64,000 nucleotides of DNA from Gammaproteobacteria bacterium (GTDB taxonomy: Bacteria > Pseudomonadota > Gammaproteobacteria > HK1): assembly GCA_021773635.1 (NCBI GenBank), contig JAJFJV010000023.1, positions 62,001 to 126,000 on the forward strand, given 5' to 3'. A program made the position numbers and the translations under genes. The notes beneath the pieces were generated by a model, which was not told the DNA's origin, did no database searches, and worked only from the letters and a program-made list of their open reading frames with translations. Positions 55,198 to 63,723 of this stretch are shown in pieces. The number at the start of each line of letters is the position of its first letter. The first letter of the stretch is position 1.

Positions 55198-55401
55198 ATG
55201 GCTACAGGTACAGTCAAGTGGTTTAACGATTCCAAGGGCTTTGGGTTTATTGCCCCCTCCGACGGCAGCGATGATGTGTTCGTGCATCACAGTGCCATCC
55301 AGGCCAGCGGCTTCAAGTCTCTGTCCGAGGGTCAGCAGGTGACTTTTGACACCGAGCGTGGTCCCAAAGGCCTGAGTGCCACTAACGTCGTTTCGGAATA
55401 A
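55198..55401 (+). CDS. cspA: cold-shock protein
   Basis: A 67-residue CspA-family RNA chaperone with RNP1 KGFGFI and RNP2 VFVHHSAI. The frame is open earlier, but the ATG at 55198 with GAGGTAAC just upstream gives the standard [18 protein letters not shown] start. An AT-rich leader of over 100 bases precedes it, as is usual for csp genes whose 5' UTR controls translation in the cold. A good terminator follows. Confidence 0.97.
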   Translation: MATGTVKWFNDSKGFGFIAPSDGSDDVFVHHSAIQASGFKSLSEGQQVTFDTERGPKGLSATNVVSE

Positions 55402-55431
55402 GCCTTAGCGGGCTTTTCCCGCGTCGTACCT

Positions 55432-55458
55432 AAAGCCCCGCTCTGGCGGGGCTTTTTT
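55432..55458 (+). terminator. intrinsic terminator of the csp gene
   Basis: AAAGCCCCGC and GCGGGGCTTT with a short loop, then T6, 30 bases after the csp stop. Confidence 0.92.
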
Positions 55459-55506
55459 ATGCCTGTCTGAAGCGTATTCCCCTGAACACAGCCAAACGAA
55501 GGCCGC

Positions 55507-56154
55507 TCAGGCAAATTTGGCATGGAGATAGTCAATCAACTTCTCTGCATTGACGTGATAGTCGTTATACACAACTTGGCCTGAAGGATTAATTATGACG
55601 ACCCACGGCGTACCTCCGGTGCGGAAACGCCTCATGTTGAGTGAACCCCGTCCACTCTTCTGGCTCCCGGGATCGTGACCCATCGTAATGGGCAGTTGAT
55701 ATTGAAGCTGGATCTCCCGGACCTTGTCGCCCGAGTTCACCCCAAAACCCTCGAATACCGTTTGCACCCCGAGCGCAACGAAACGGTCTTCATCCCGGAA
55801 GGCATCCGCCACTTTTTTCAGCGCCGGAAAACCGTAGCGGTGGCAACCGGGACACCAACTCTGGAAGCACTTGAGATAAACCCACTTACCGCGCACCGAT
55901 GCCATATCGAAAGTCGTGGGCTTGCCTGCCGGATCGATCCAGAATTCAGCCGCTATATCCGGCGCCATCTGCCCGAGAATACCGTATCGCTCCCGCGCGC
56001 CCTGTGCCACACGAGTTAAGATTGTCCCTGGCGAAGCACGTTGTGGCTGCGCCTTCACTAGGCCGATCCCGCTCGCCACACCCGCCCCGACCCCCATCAT
56101 GCGCAATAGCGCGCGGCGGGCGATTAGCGGTGAATTACTGTAGCCATCCTTCAC
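55507..56154 (-). CDS. exported TlpA-like thiol protein
   Basis: A 215-residue protein with an N-terminal RRALLRMMGVGAGVASGIGL stretch, which resembles a twin-arginine signal. The thioredoxin fold carries WCPGC (about residue 97) rather than the usual WCGPC/WCPPC, then GTPWVVIINPSGQVVY with the cis-proline near residue 178. It may reduce or form disulfides or serve cytochrome c maturation; the partner is unknown. It is a single gene facing the csp gene. Confidence 0.85.
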   Translation of the reverse strand: MKDGYSNSPLIARRALLRMMGVGAGVASGIGLVKAQPQRASPGTILTRVAQGARERYGILGQMAPDIAAEFWIDPAGKPTTFDMASVRGKWVYLKCFQSWCPGCHRYGFPALKKVADAFRDEDRFVALGVQTVFEGFGVNSGDKVREIQLQYQLPITMGHDPGSQKSGRGSLNMRRFRTGGTPWVVIINPSGQVVYNDYHVNAEKLIDYLHAKFA

Positions 56155-56276
56155 GGTTTACCTCCACATCATTACTGTCCAAACGGGGGCCGAGCCCGCT
56201 AAAGAGGATAGGGTTTTCGCACATCTCCGATACTTCGGACCCCGGGATTATGAATTTGTTGCACTCTGCACAATAG

Positions 56277-56305
56277 GAATTCATGAACAGATCAGAGTTT
56301 CCTTA
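56277..56305 (+). repeat. solo right end of the IS5-type element
   Basis: GAATTCATGAACAGATCAG followed by AGTTTCCTTA matches the right end of the 14752-14911 element (GAGTTCACGAATAGATCGGAG...). No left end is found upstream. Confidence 0.5.
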
Positions 56306-56451
56306 AACTTGCATGCGGAGATTTGGAATAACGATTGCTCTACGGCGGTGTACTTGGGCGGAGCAGAACCAAATGGCTTACAGTTCTGTCACCGGGATTC
56401 GTCGCGCTGGCGCGGGAAAACACCCGACCAACCCGTCATGAGGCAGATATC

Positions 56452-57132
56452 ATGAGCACTTTTGAAAGTATCAAAGCCCTGACCTTCGACCACTATGGCA
56501 CCCTGTTCGACAAGCACGCTGTAGCGAAGGTTATCGAGCAAGATTTCCCGGGGCACGGAGAAGAGCTTGCCCGCCTGTGGTTCAGCACCATCAAGAAATA
56601 CTGCTGGCTGAGCGGATTGATGGAGCGCTACCTCACTTGGGACGATATCACCGGGCGGGCTTTGACCTTCGCCGGCAAGTCCCTGTCCCTTGACGTCACC
56701 GCGCACCTGCATCAGAAGCTGATCGAGGCAGATCTGATCTTGCCACCGTATCCCGAGGTTCCGGCCGCGCTGGCGCGCCTCGCGGCGAAGCGGGATCTGT
56801 ATGTCCTTACCATGGCATCGGCGTGGATGGTGGAGGCCTCCCAGAAAAATTCCGGGGTCGACAAGTACTTCAAGAAAGTGATCAGTGCCGAGCCCCACGG
56901 AGCCTACAAGCCAGCGACCGCGGCCTACGATCTGGGAGTGCGGGAGATCGGCTTGCCCAGGGAGCAGATCGGCTTCATCTCGAGCAACTCCTTCGACGTC
57001 ATGGGCGGCGCCCATTACGGTTTTCCGACCTTCTGGTTGAACCGCACCGGCGTACCTCTGGACGAACTGGGTCCTCAGCCGGATCTGGTCGTCAAGGACC
57101 TGGCCGAGCTGGCGACGGTTCTGGGCGCTTGA
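56452..57132 (+). CDS. haloacid dehalogenase, type II (copy 2)
   Basis: A 226-residue HAD hydrolase, paralogous to the gene at 31646-32338: both share FDHYGTLFDK, the LTMASAWM/LSMASPG motif II region, the PHGAYKPATAAYDLG/ QAYKPEVRAYKYG lysine loop and the VSSNSFDVMG/VSANSYDMVG acid motif. The ATG at 56452 with AGGCAG upstream is the natural start; the longer frame has no site. The role on 2-haloacids or related compounds is by family only. The next genes are tenA and thiD, 195 bases further on. Confidence 0.88.
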   Translation: MSTFESIKALTFDHYGTLFDKHAVAKVIEQDFPGHGEELARLWFSTIKKYCWLSGLMERYLTWDDITGRALTFAGKSLSLDVTAHLHQKLIEADLILPPYPEVPAALARLAAKRDLYVLTMASAWMVEASQKNSGVDKYFKKVISAEPHGAYKPATAAYDLGVREIGLPREQIGFISSNSFDVMGGAHYGFPTFWLNRTGVPLDELGPQPDLVVKDLAELATVLGA

Positions 57133-57326
57133 CCTGATTGTGGAACTGAGCGCGCTGAAAGCATCAGGGCCTTATGCCGAATTCATCAACCGTTTGCTCA
57201 AATGCCCAGTTTGCAGCTTACGCGCGCGGGCTTCTCGATGTTTGTAGCCGGCACACGCATGGGTTACAACAAAAATACTTTAACGAATTTTTGCGGCACT
57301 GCTGACGCATGACTTGGAAGGGATAG

Positions 57327-57950
57327 ATGCTGCACAAATCATTGTGGCGACAAAACGCAGACACTACACAGCGCTGCCTCGAACATGCCTTCGTACGCGG
57401 GTTGGCCGATGGCACGCTTGACCGTGACGTGTTCCGGCAATACGTCGCCCAGGATGTATTCTTCTTACATGCCTTTTTCAAGGCGTATGCACTGGCCGCT
57501 GCCAAGTGCGATGACTTCGAGCGCGCACGGATCTTCCACGAGTTGATGACCGGTGTTCTGAGCGAGCTCAAGCTGCATGCGAGTTATTCCGCAAAGCTCG
57601 ACATCAACCTTGATCAGGTAAAACCATACGTGGCCACATCGGCGTATACCGATTTCCTGCTTCGGGCAGCATGGCACGGCAGTCTTGCTGAAATCATGGC
57701 CGCCATGGTTCCTTGCATGCGGTTGTATGCGCACATCGGTAGCGAACTCGTCACCTCGCTGCGCCCGGGGCATCCGTACCAAGACTGGATCAAGGCGTAT
57801 TCCAGCGACGAATTCAGGCAGCTTTGTTCTCGACTGGAGTCACTACTCGACGAAGTTGCGGCGGACTGTCCAGCCGTTCGCGATGCCTATGGCCACGCCA
57901 TGCAATGCGAATTGGATTTTTTCTCGGCACCGCTGGAGCACCACCCATGA
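57327..57950 (+). CDS. tenA: TenA-family thiaminase II / aminopyrimidine hydrolase
   Basis: A 207-residue all-helical TenA protein. The family blocks RDVFRQYVAQDVFFLHAFFKAYALA (about residues 33-57) and the catalytic cysteine in MVPCMRLYAHIG near residue 130 are present. It releases the hydroxymethyl-pyrimidine from degraded thiamin for re-use. The ATG at 57327 is used; its stop overlaps the thiD start as ATGA, so the two are coupled. No thiamin riboswitch is recognisable upstream. Confidence 0.92.
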   Translation: MLHKSLWRQNADTTQRCLEHAFVRGLADGTLDRDVFRQYVAQDVFFLHAFFKAYALAAAKCDDFERARIFHELMTGVLSELKLHASYSAKLDINLDQVKPYVATSAYTDFLLRAAWHGSLAEIMAAMVPCMRLYAHIGSELVTSLRPGHPYQDWIKAYSSDEFRQLCSRLESLLDEVAADCPAVRDAYGHAMQCELDFFSAPLEHHP

Positions 57951-58729
57951 CCGTGGCAATGACTATCGCCGGCTCCGACCCATCGGGCGGAGCCGGCTTG
58001 CAGGCCGACTTGAAGACCTTTCATCAGCATGGCGTCTACGGCACGAGCATAGTCACGTTGCTGACCGTCCAGAACACGCAGAAGGTCGAAGCGATTGAGA
58101 TACTTGCCCCGGGATTCGTGATTGCCCAACTGGACGCTGTTTGCGCAGATATTCCGCCGTCTGCAGCTAAAATCGGTGCCTTGGGCAACGCCGCAGTCAT
58201 TGAAGCGATCGCGGAGCGGGCCGGGCGCTTTTCGTTTCCGTTGGTCATCGACCCGGTAATGGTCAGCAAACACGGCGACCCGCTGATCGACGACGCGGCC
58301 GTGCAAGTCCTGCGGCAAAAACTACTACCCCACGCATTCCTGCTCACACCCAACGTGCTGGAAGCGGCAAGGTTGGCGCAGATGGAGGTCACCGACCTGT
58401 CAACGATGGAAAAAGCCGCTGCCGTCATTTCCCGGCTGGGCGCGAAGAATGTCCTGATCAAAGGCGGCTCCCTCAAGGGCGATCCCGTGGACGTCCTCTG
58501 GACTGCCGGCAAGACTTACTCCCTGCCGGCCGAACGTGTCGATACCCGATGCACACACGGCACCGGCTGCGTATTCGCCGCCGCCATCACGGCACGGTTA
58601 GCCAAGGGAGAAGACCTGGTAACCGCCGTAAAAGCGGCCAAGAAATTCATCGCCGCCGCAATCCAAACCAGCCCGGCCCTGGGCCAGGGATACGGACCGG
58701 TCAATATGCATGTACGTACGGATTTCTAA
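57947..58729 (+). CDS. thiD: hydroxymethylpyrimidine (phosphate) kinase
   Basis: A 260-residue PfkB-type kinase: IAGSDPSGGAGLQADLKTFHQHGVYGTSIVT at the N-terminus, DPVMVSKHGDPL near residue 105, and the ATP/anion-hole region DTRCTHGTGCVFAAAITARL near residue 200 with its catalytic residues. It phosphorylates the pyrimidine freed by TenA, feeding thiamin phosphate synthesis. An earlier in-frame ATG at 57824 lies inside tenA and is rejected. Confidence 0.95.
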   Translation: MTVAMTIAGSDPSGGAGLQADLKTFHQHGVYGTSIVTLLTVQNTQKVEAIEILAPGFVIAQLDAVCADIPPSAAKIGALGNAAVIEAIAERAGRFSFPLVIDPVMVSKHGDPLIDDAAVQVLRQKLLPHAFLLTPNVLEAARLAQMEVTDLSTMEKAAAVISRLGAKNVLIKGGSLKGDPVDVLWTAGKTYSLPAERVDTRCTHGTGCVFAAAITARLAKGEDLVTAVKAAKKFIAAAIQTSPALGQGYGPVNMHVRTDF

Positions 58730-58744
58730 TCCGCACGTACATGC
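58708..58744. other. hairpin overlapping the thiD stop
   Basis: GCATGTACGT and ACGTACATGC, plus inner CGGATT/AATCCG, form a 16-bp stem with one mismatch around the TAA. There is no T-run, so it may act as an RNA-stability or transcript-end element. Confidence 0.55.
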
Positions 58745-58793
58745 TCTACGCCTGCCTGCCAAGACAATCACGTCGAATACATTCAATCTTTGT

Positions 58794-59009
58794 CTATTTG
58801 ATTTGCTTCTCTATCGCCTGACGATTTTTAGCCGCCTCGACTTGAAGCATCTGCTCAACCTCTTTTGCTTTTTCAAGCGCTCGCGTCTGGTCTGTCAAGA
58901 AATGTTCTTTACCAGATTGGGCAGGCGTCGCTTTATCTTCTTCGCCGGAGCAAGCTGCTATCAAAAATAAGGGTATGAACAATATCAATCGATACTTTGC
59001 CTTCATCAT
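58794..59009 (-). CDS. small lipoprotein
   Basis: From the double ATG at 59009/59006 the gene encodes about 71 residues. It begins MMKAKYRLILFIPLFLIAACSGEE, a signal with lipobox LIAAC, and then a charged helix ending EAAKNRQAIEKQIK that could form a coiled coil. The frame is open further upstream (59057) without a ribosome site. It is an unrecognised small exported lipoprotein, possibly an accessory to the cytochrome operon to its right or simply independent. Confidence 0.65.
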   Translation of the reverse strand: MMKAKYRLILFIPLFLIAACSGEEDKATPAQSGKEHFLTDQTRALEKAKEVEQMLQVEAAKNRQAIEKQIK

Positions 59010-59339
59010 GTTTGCCTCTGCTGGTAGAAGTAGTACTGCTAAACAGTTTGGCGCCATCCATGAAGCGTGTTCGACCGATCAACTATCCTTGATTAATCCC
59101 ATCAATGTCCCCAGTGGTGCCGATATGTGCTTGTCGCGGCGAACAATGATGCCGTAGGTGGTCTTGCTACCGATGTCAGCGGGTATCTCGAATTACAAAG
59201 GACCTGGCTGAGCGGGCCACAGCCCCGGGGGCATTATCATGGGTAAAGGTTTGCTCTGGCGCCATTTACTCGTTCGAGGACCTGAACGGAGCGGTGTACG
59301 CCGATTCCACCCGGCGTCCGGCCAGGTAGGCGAAGAGCA

Positions 59340-60173
59340 CTAGAACAGCGTCAGCAGCGCCGCGTTGGCGATGGCGAATACCAGCAGGAACAGCCCCAGA
59401 AAGATGATGGCATAGCCAAATACGAAGTAGCAGATCCGCAACGGGACTGGCGGTGGCGGAACCAGTGCCGCACCCAGGTGGCCTTCCCGCTCCATGCGCG
59501 CAACCCATTCCGGATGCTCGTGCTTTGCTTCCTCAAGTTCGATCGTTCCGTCAAACATCGCGGCATTAAAGGGGAATGAACTCGGGCGCCAGTTCTCGAC
59601 GGTGAAGTGGATGGTGAAGATATGCCCCATGGCCAGCACCGCCTCGATGCGATGTATCCAGAGCGCGATGTTGAGCAACCACCCCGGCATGAAATCGCTG
59701 GTCAGCACCGGGTTATAGAGCATCAGCCCGGTAACGCCGACGATCATGAGACCCCACCACACCGCCCAGTAGTCAAACTTCTCCCACCAGCTCCAGCGAT
59801 CAAAGCGCGGCAGTTCATTGAGCCCGAAAACCCAGCCGAGATGACCGAGGAATCCCTTTACATCGATCCACTGGAAAACCAGAGTCTCGGGGCCCAGCAG
59901 AGACCAGGGGAAACCCTTCCAGTCCACGCGGCAAAGCAAATAGACAATATGCATGGCAAAGCCGGCCAACATCACCAGACCAGCGATGCGGTGGACCTCG
60001 AGAACATCACCGTAGTCACCAAAGACACTGGCAAGGTCACGCCCCCAGGGTGTCTCAAAGTACATCCAGGCGATGCCCGTAACCGACAGCAGCATGAACA
60101 GCAGGACGAGCCCCCCGTGCCATAGCCGCTGGACCATGGTAAATCGTCTCAGGCGGGTGCGGTCATCAGCCAT
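59340..60173 (-). CDS. membrane cytochrome b of a quinol:multiheme module
   Basis: A 277-residue cytochrome b561/formate dehydrogenase gamma-like protein with about 4-5 membrane segments. Candidate haem ligands are histidines in QRLWHGG, EVHRIAG with FAMHIVYL, and WIHRIEAVLAMGHIFTIHF. It would move electrons between the quinone pool and the periplasmic cytochromes encoded just upstream. The frame ends ...NAALLTLF; a further 20-plus codons (LFAYLAGRRVESAYTA) lie just behind in another frame, perhaps a lost extension. It overlaps the triheme gene by 8 bases. Confidence 0.88.
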   Translation of the reverse strand: MADDRTRLRRFTMVQRLWHGGLVLLFMLLSVTGIAWMYFETPWGRDLASVFGDYGDVLEVHRIAGLVMLAGFAMHIVYLLCRVDWKGFPWSLLGPETLVFQWIDVKGFLGHLGWVFGLNELPRFDRWSWWEKFDYWAVWWGLMIVGVTGLMLYNPVLTSDFMPGWLLNIALWIHRIEAVLAMGHIFTIHFTVENWRPSSFPFNAAMFDGTIELEEAKHEHPEWVARMEREGHLGAALVPPPPVPLRICYFVFGYAIIFLGLFLLVFAIANAALLTLF

Positions 60174-60813
60174 GATCAGACCCCCTGCGCAGTCGGGCGA
60201 CCAGATCGCGTATCCACCACGCCATCGTATAGGGCAGGAAGAAGAGAAACACGCCCACCGCCAGGATCAACATGAACCAGACAGCATAGTAGAGGAGCGG
60301 GAACGTGCCGCGGGCCTCGGACGCGATGGGATTGGGTTCATGCACCATGTAGGAAGCGAACGAGGGCGTCGCACCTTCGTGACACTTGGCACAAACATAG
60401 GCATGACGTCGGATCGGGTTAAGCGGTGAGTAGTATTGGTAGACGCCGGCAATCGGCTGACTGCGGTGGCACTGCACGCAGGTAATGCCCATCCTCAGGC
60501 CGTGCAGGTCCTTGGTCTGCTGGGTGTGACATTTCTGGCAACGCAGCTCGGGGCTGTAATCAGCCACCCCCTCGTGGCCATCTACCCGGAAACTTGCGTG
60601 GCTCAGCTTCTGGCGGGTGGGTCCCAGGCCCCAGAGTCCACCCTCACCACCGGGCAGTTGCCGGTAGAAACGGTATGCGCCCGGCAGCGTATCCTGGTCC
60701 CGGAAATATCCCGTCCCCGCCAACTCGGCAGGCACCTCCGTACCCTGCCCGTTGGCGAGCGGGGGCACAAGCAACGCCCCCATCAGCCAGATTATGGTGC
60801 GACCGAAAGACAT
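60166..60813 (-). CDS. triheme c-type cytochrome, membrane-anchored
   Basis: A 215-residue exported protein with a signal peptide (IIWLMGALLVPPLANG). Three CxxCH sites follow: CQKCH, CVQCH and CAKCH, at about residues 92, 111 and 141. A C-terminal membrane segment (LILAVGVFLFFLPYTMAWW) and basic tail anchor it on the outer face of the inner membrane. It overlaps the cytochrome b gene by 8 bases. Its position suggests it relays electrons between the cytochrome b and the octaheme protein. Confidence 0.9.
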   Translation of the reverse strand: MSFGRTIIWLMGALLVPPLANGQGTEVPAELAGTGYFRDQDTLPGAYRFYRQLPGGEGGLWGLGPTRQKLSHASFRVDGHEGVADYSPELRCQKCHTQQTKDLHGLRMGITCVQCHRSQPIAGVYQYYSPLNPIRRHAYVCAKCHEGATPSFASYMVHEPNPIASEARGTFPLLYYAVWFMLILAVGVFLFFLPYTMAWWIRDLVARLRRGSDHG

Positions 60814-60843
60814 CGGACTCTCCCGCGCTCGGCGACTGCTCGC

Positions 60844-62088
60844 TTACTGACTGGCCTTAATCATATCTCCCGCGGGCGTTCGTCGAGTGGTCAAGGCATC
60901 CCAGCGCCGCTGCAGATCCGCCGGGTCTTCATCCTTATGCCGGTGGCAAGTCTGGCAGGAATTCGGAATACCGGTCTCAATCGTATCCTTGGGCAACAAC
61001 GCCGTGAACACGTGGCTGCGGATATCTCCGGATTCAGCGCTCTTGGCAATCCTGGGCATGTGACAGTTCGCGCAGTTGCCAAAGGAATGGACCGAATGGG
61101 CACCGACTTCGGCAACCTGCTCATGGCAGGAAACACAAAGCTTGTCGCCCTCAAGCTTGGTCTTGCTGTGGAACAGCGGATTGCCAAGCTGATGAACCAC
61201 GTGACAGGTCAGGCAGCCTACCCCGCTGTCTGCATGACGCGACTTCTTCCAGTCGATGTACTGTTGATGATGGCCCTTGGACAGACCACTGGCATAGAGA
61301 TGCTTGTCTCCAAGTTCAATAGACCGGTAGTAGCTCTCCAGTGCCTTGCCCGGTCGGTAGCCCACGGGCCAGCCCGCACCCTTGGCCTTGGTTGACTTGC
61401 CGCGGTTATGGCATGAGCCACAGATCTGGACAGCCACCCCACCCGTCAGCTTGCTCGGGTTGACGATGGTAGCGCGCTTCTCGAAAGTCTCCGACGCGGG
61501 CAGGGCCGCGTGGTGTGAACCGGGTCCGTGACAGGCCTCGCAGCCAACCCCCGGCTCCTTGAAGGCCTCTTTCTCCAGATCAACACCAGTAGCATGGCAG
61601 CCACCACATTTCTTCAGCCAGGGACGCTTGTCCCAATCCTGCTCGTGGTAGTTGACCCAACGGCCGGTATCGATGTTGAACTGGGTCGGAGCAATGAAGT
61701 AGGTGCCATCTTTTTGGATCAGGAAACGCTGCTTCCACTGGCTACCGATGGTGTATTTGACCTCTTCACGTTTGAGAAAGTAGACCTGATCCAGCGGAAC
61801 CTTGAGCTTTTTCTCAATCTTCTTGAAGTCAGCTTTCATCACCTCCTGATCCAGATCAACGACAATGGCGTCCTCATTTTTGGAGACGTCCTGCAGCATC
61901 TTGCTGTGCAGCGTCCGCTTCCAGGCATCGTAGTGTTCGAGGTGGCAAGTCTTGCAGACCTCCGACCCGATGTAGGCCTTGGGTTCCGAGAGGAGCTTTT
62001 TCGAGTCTATAGCCTGCGCACCCGCGGACTGGAGACAGAAAACCGAGAGTGATGCCACCAGAAGGAAAAACCTGGGTAAGTGTGCCAT
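60844..62088 (-). CDS. octaheme c-type cytochrome
   Basis: A 414-residue periplasmic multiheme protein with a Sec signal (LLVASLSVFCLQSAGAQA) and eight CxxCH sites: CKTCH, CGGCH, CEACH, CGSCH, CLTCH, CVSCH, CANCH and CQTCH. The ordering and HGPGSHH/HNRG context resemble the c554/NapC-linked multiheme family rather than the nitrite reductase NrfA, because no CxxCK site is visible. It is the first gene of the three-gene operon. Its substrate is not known; the FNR box upstream suggests anaerobic or low-oxygen induction. Confidence 0.9.
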   Translation of the reverse strand: MAHLPRFFLLVASLSVFCLQSAGAQAIDSKKLLSEPKAYIGSEVCKTCHLEHYDAWKRTLHSKMLQDVSKNEDAIVVDLDQEVMKADFKKIEKKLKVPLDQVYFLKREEVKYTIGSQWKQRFLIQKDGTYFIAPTQFNIDTGRWVNYHEQDWDKRPWLKKCGGCHATGVDLEKEAFKEPGVGCEACHGPGSHHAALPASETFEKRATIVNPSKLTGGVAVQICGSCHNRGKSTKAKGAGWPVGYRPGKALESYYRSIELGDKHLYASGLSKGHHQQYIDWKKSRHADSGVGCLTCHVVHQLGNPLFHSKTKLEGDKLCVSCHEQVAEVGAHSVHSFGNCANCHMPRIAKSAESGDIRSHVFTALLPKDTIETGIPNSCQTCHRHKDEDPADLQRRWDALTTRRTPAGDMIKASQ

Positions 62089-62240
62089 CGTCCTACTCCT
62101 CTTAGCTTGGTCCCTGGGCTGCTTGAATGAACAGCGGATAGCGCAAAATCACAATATCGACCTGCATGCTTAATGTCTAGCCAAGCTACTGTTCCAACAC
62201 AAGGTCTTTTGCTTCCCAGCCGAAGTTATCAGCCTTTTTC

Positions 62241-62254
62241 TTGATCTCAATCAA
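62241..62254 (-). promoter_or_regulatory. perfect FNR/ANR box upstream of the cytochrome operon
   Basis: TTGATCTCAATCAA matches TTGAT-N4-ATCAA exactly, about 160 bases before the octaheme cytochrome start on the minus strand. No -10 element at the ideal 41.5-base offset is obvious. The rest of the 62089-62370 gap holds no gene. Confidence 0.65.
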
Positions 62255-62370
62255 CTAAAAGCGTGTTTCAGGAAGCTCCCATCACGAGGAGAGAGGCTAG
62301 CCAGTACGTAATCGTTTTTATCCCCGAATTTCAGTGCCCGGCGACGATCAACGGTGAATGGAGACAGGAT

Positions 62371-62727
62371 TCAACCATCATCGTCCAAAGGCGGTAACAA
62401 CGATTCCAATTGTTGAATCAGCGCGGGTATGTCCTCTGCCGCAGTTTTATAAAGTAGCTCATGATCGATCTCCCCGTATTCATGCGCCAGAATGTTGCGC
62501 TGACCGACAATCTCACGCCAGGGCACCTCGGGATGGGCGGCGGCAAATGTCGTTGAGACCCGGCGCGCTGCCTCACCAATAATCTCCACCAGGCGTTCCA
62601 TCGCCCGCACTAACATCCGGTTAGCAAGAAAACTAACCAGATCATGCTCCTCCATCATCTGCTCAGCCTCTTTGGCCGCTTGCAACATATCCCACAGATG
62701 AGCAGCGTCCCTGTCTTCAGGCTGCAT
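62371..62727 (-). CDS. hepT: HepT-like toxin (DUF86, HEPN fold)
   Basis: A 118-residue helical protein of the DUF86/HepT family. The active-site signature R-x4-6-H-x-Y is present as RNILAHEYG near residue 77. The family are HEPN ribonucleases or AMPylation targets paired with a minimal nucleotidyltransferase antitoxin, which is encoded immediately upstream with an 11-base overlap. Together they form a HepT-MntA-type toxin-antitoxin pair. Confidence 0.9.
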   Translation of the reverse strand: MQPEDRDAAHLWDMLQAAKEAEQMMEEHDLVSFLANRMLVRAMERLVEIIGEAARRVSTTFAAAHPEVPWREIVGQRNILAHEYGEIDHELLYKTAAEDIPALIQQLESLLPPLDDDG

Positions 62728-63586
62728 ATAACTCCTCCATGTCCTTTTCTATGGCACGACGTCGGTAGGGATTGGCAAGAATAGCGGGAGTTGCCAGATC
62801 TACTTTTCGACCGCAAAACAACGATGAGCAGGCATCATTAAGGGCATGCATACCTCCCAATGACGGTACTTGCCCCGGTTCAAATTCCACCAATAGATCG
62901 ATATCGCTCGCCGGCCCCAATTCACCACGCGCCGCGGAACCAAACAGCGTCAACTTCCTGATGTGATAACGCCTGGCCAGAACCTCAAGCGCCGGACGAG
63001 AAATACTGAGTTCTTCGGATATATGAATCACCTCGCTCCCGTTTACCCCGCCGTTACTTGCACGGCCACCGGCACTGGATAGCCTCTCGCGCAATAATTC
63101 AATGGCCATCTTCCGTTCCTTTTCCCTGCCGCCCCGGATGGCATCGACCAGCACCAATAACTCGTAAAGCGTTGGGTCTTTTCGTGCGGCAAAGGGTGCG
63201 GACTTGTGCAATGGGGAAAAGCTCAGGCCGCGGGATTCCCCCTGAGAATCAGGCCAGATCCAGGGAAATTCATCCCTATCAATAAACCGGCCACCCATTA
63301 ATGGAGCCGTCGGCGCAGTGGCCAAACCCCGGGTCAATTCACCCCGATCCGGCACAAAAACATACTTCACGCCATGCACAAGAAACTCATCCAGATTACG
63401 GAGATTCGGTACCACGGCGCCCCCATCCTTTATGGCCAATCGGGCAGCCAACAAACGTTGCACCGACGCGTGTACCTGTGAGGGACTCAATCCCAAATCA
63501 CCCGCCAGTGATGCAAAGGACCATGACGCCCCCTGTATGGCGACGAGTTTCAGCGCTACAAACAAATCCTGGGGCTTTAATGTCAT
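62717..63586 (-). CDS. MntA-type nucleotidyltransferase antitoxin with N-terminal HTH
   Basis: A 289-residue protein. The C-terminal 110 residues are the minimal nucleotidyltransferase, with GSAARGELGPASDIDLLVEF (the GS-x10-DxD site, near residue 210) and an R-rich tail. The first about 165 residues begin LKPQDLFVALKLVAIQGASWSFASLAGDLGLSPSQVHASVQRLLAARLA, a clear winged helix-turn-helix. MntA antitoxins are usually about 100-150 residues without this part. The fusion suggests a DNA-binding antitoxin that also represses its own operon. A 28-base dyad stands just before its start. Confidence 0.88.
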   Translation of the reverse strand: MTLKPQDLFVALKLVAIQGASWSFASLAGDLGLSPSQVHASVQRLLAARLAIKDGGAVVPNLRNLDEFLVHGVKYVFVPDRGELTRGLATAPTAPLMGGRFIDRDEFPWIWPDSQGESRGLSFSPLHKSAPFAARKDPTLYELLVLVDAIRGGREKERKMAIELLRERLSSAGGRASNGGVNGSEVIHISEELSISRPALEVLARRYHIRKLTLFGSAARGELGPASDIDLLVEFEPGQVPSLGGMHALNDACSSLFCGRKVDLATPAILANPYRRRAIEKDMEELYAA

Positions 63587-63597
63587 GAACCGCGACC

Positions 63598-63625
63598 ATA
63601 TTCCTTATTCCAGAATACAGAATAT
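63598..63625. promoter_or_regulatory. 28-bp dyad operator candidate before the antitoxin gene
   Basis: Outer half-sites ATATTC and GAATAT and inner ones TATTC and GAATA share one centre (63611.5). The dyad begins 12 bases upstream of the antitoxin start codon, on the minus strand, the right place for autoregulation by the HTH-bearing antitoxin. Confidence 0.6.
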
Positions 63626-63723
63626 AGTTGATATCCTTGAAAAAACAACCGCCCGCTTTGGAATAACCAAACTATCGGAAACCGTCCTCCTGAATGACGG
63701 GTTCGAATTACTTTGGGAAAGTG

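Noticed and set aside
57133-57326. A thiamin riboswitch before tenA-thiD
   Set aside because: I could not find the conserved CUGAGA and ACCUGAU-type blocks; only short chance inverted repeats are present.
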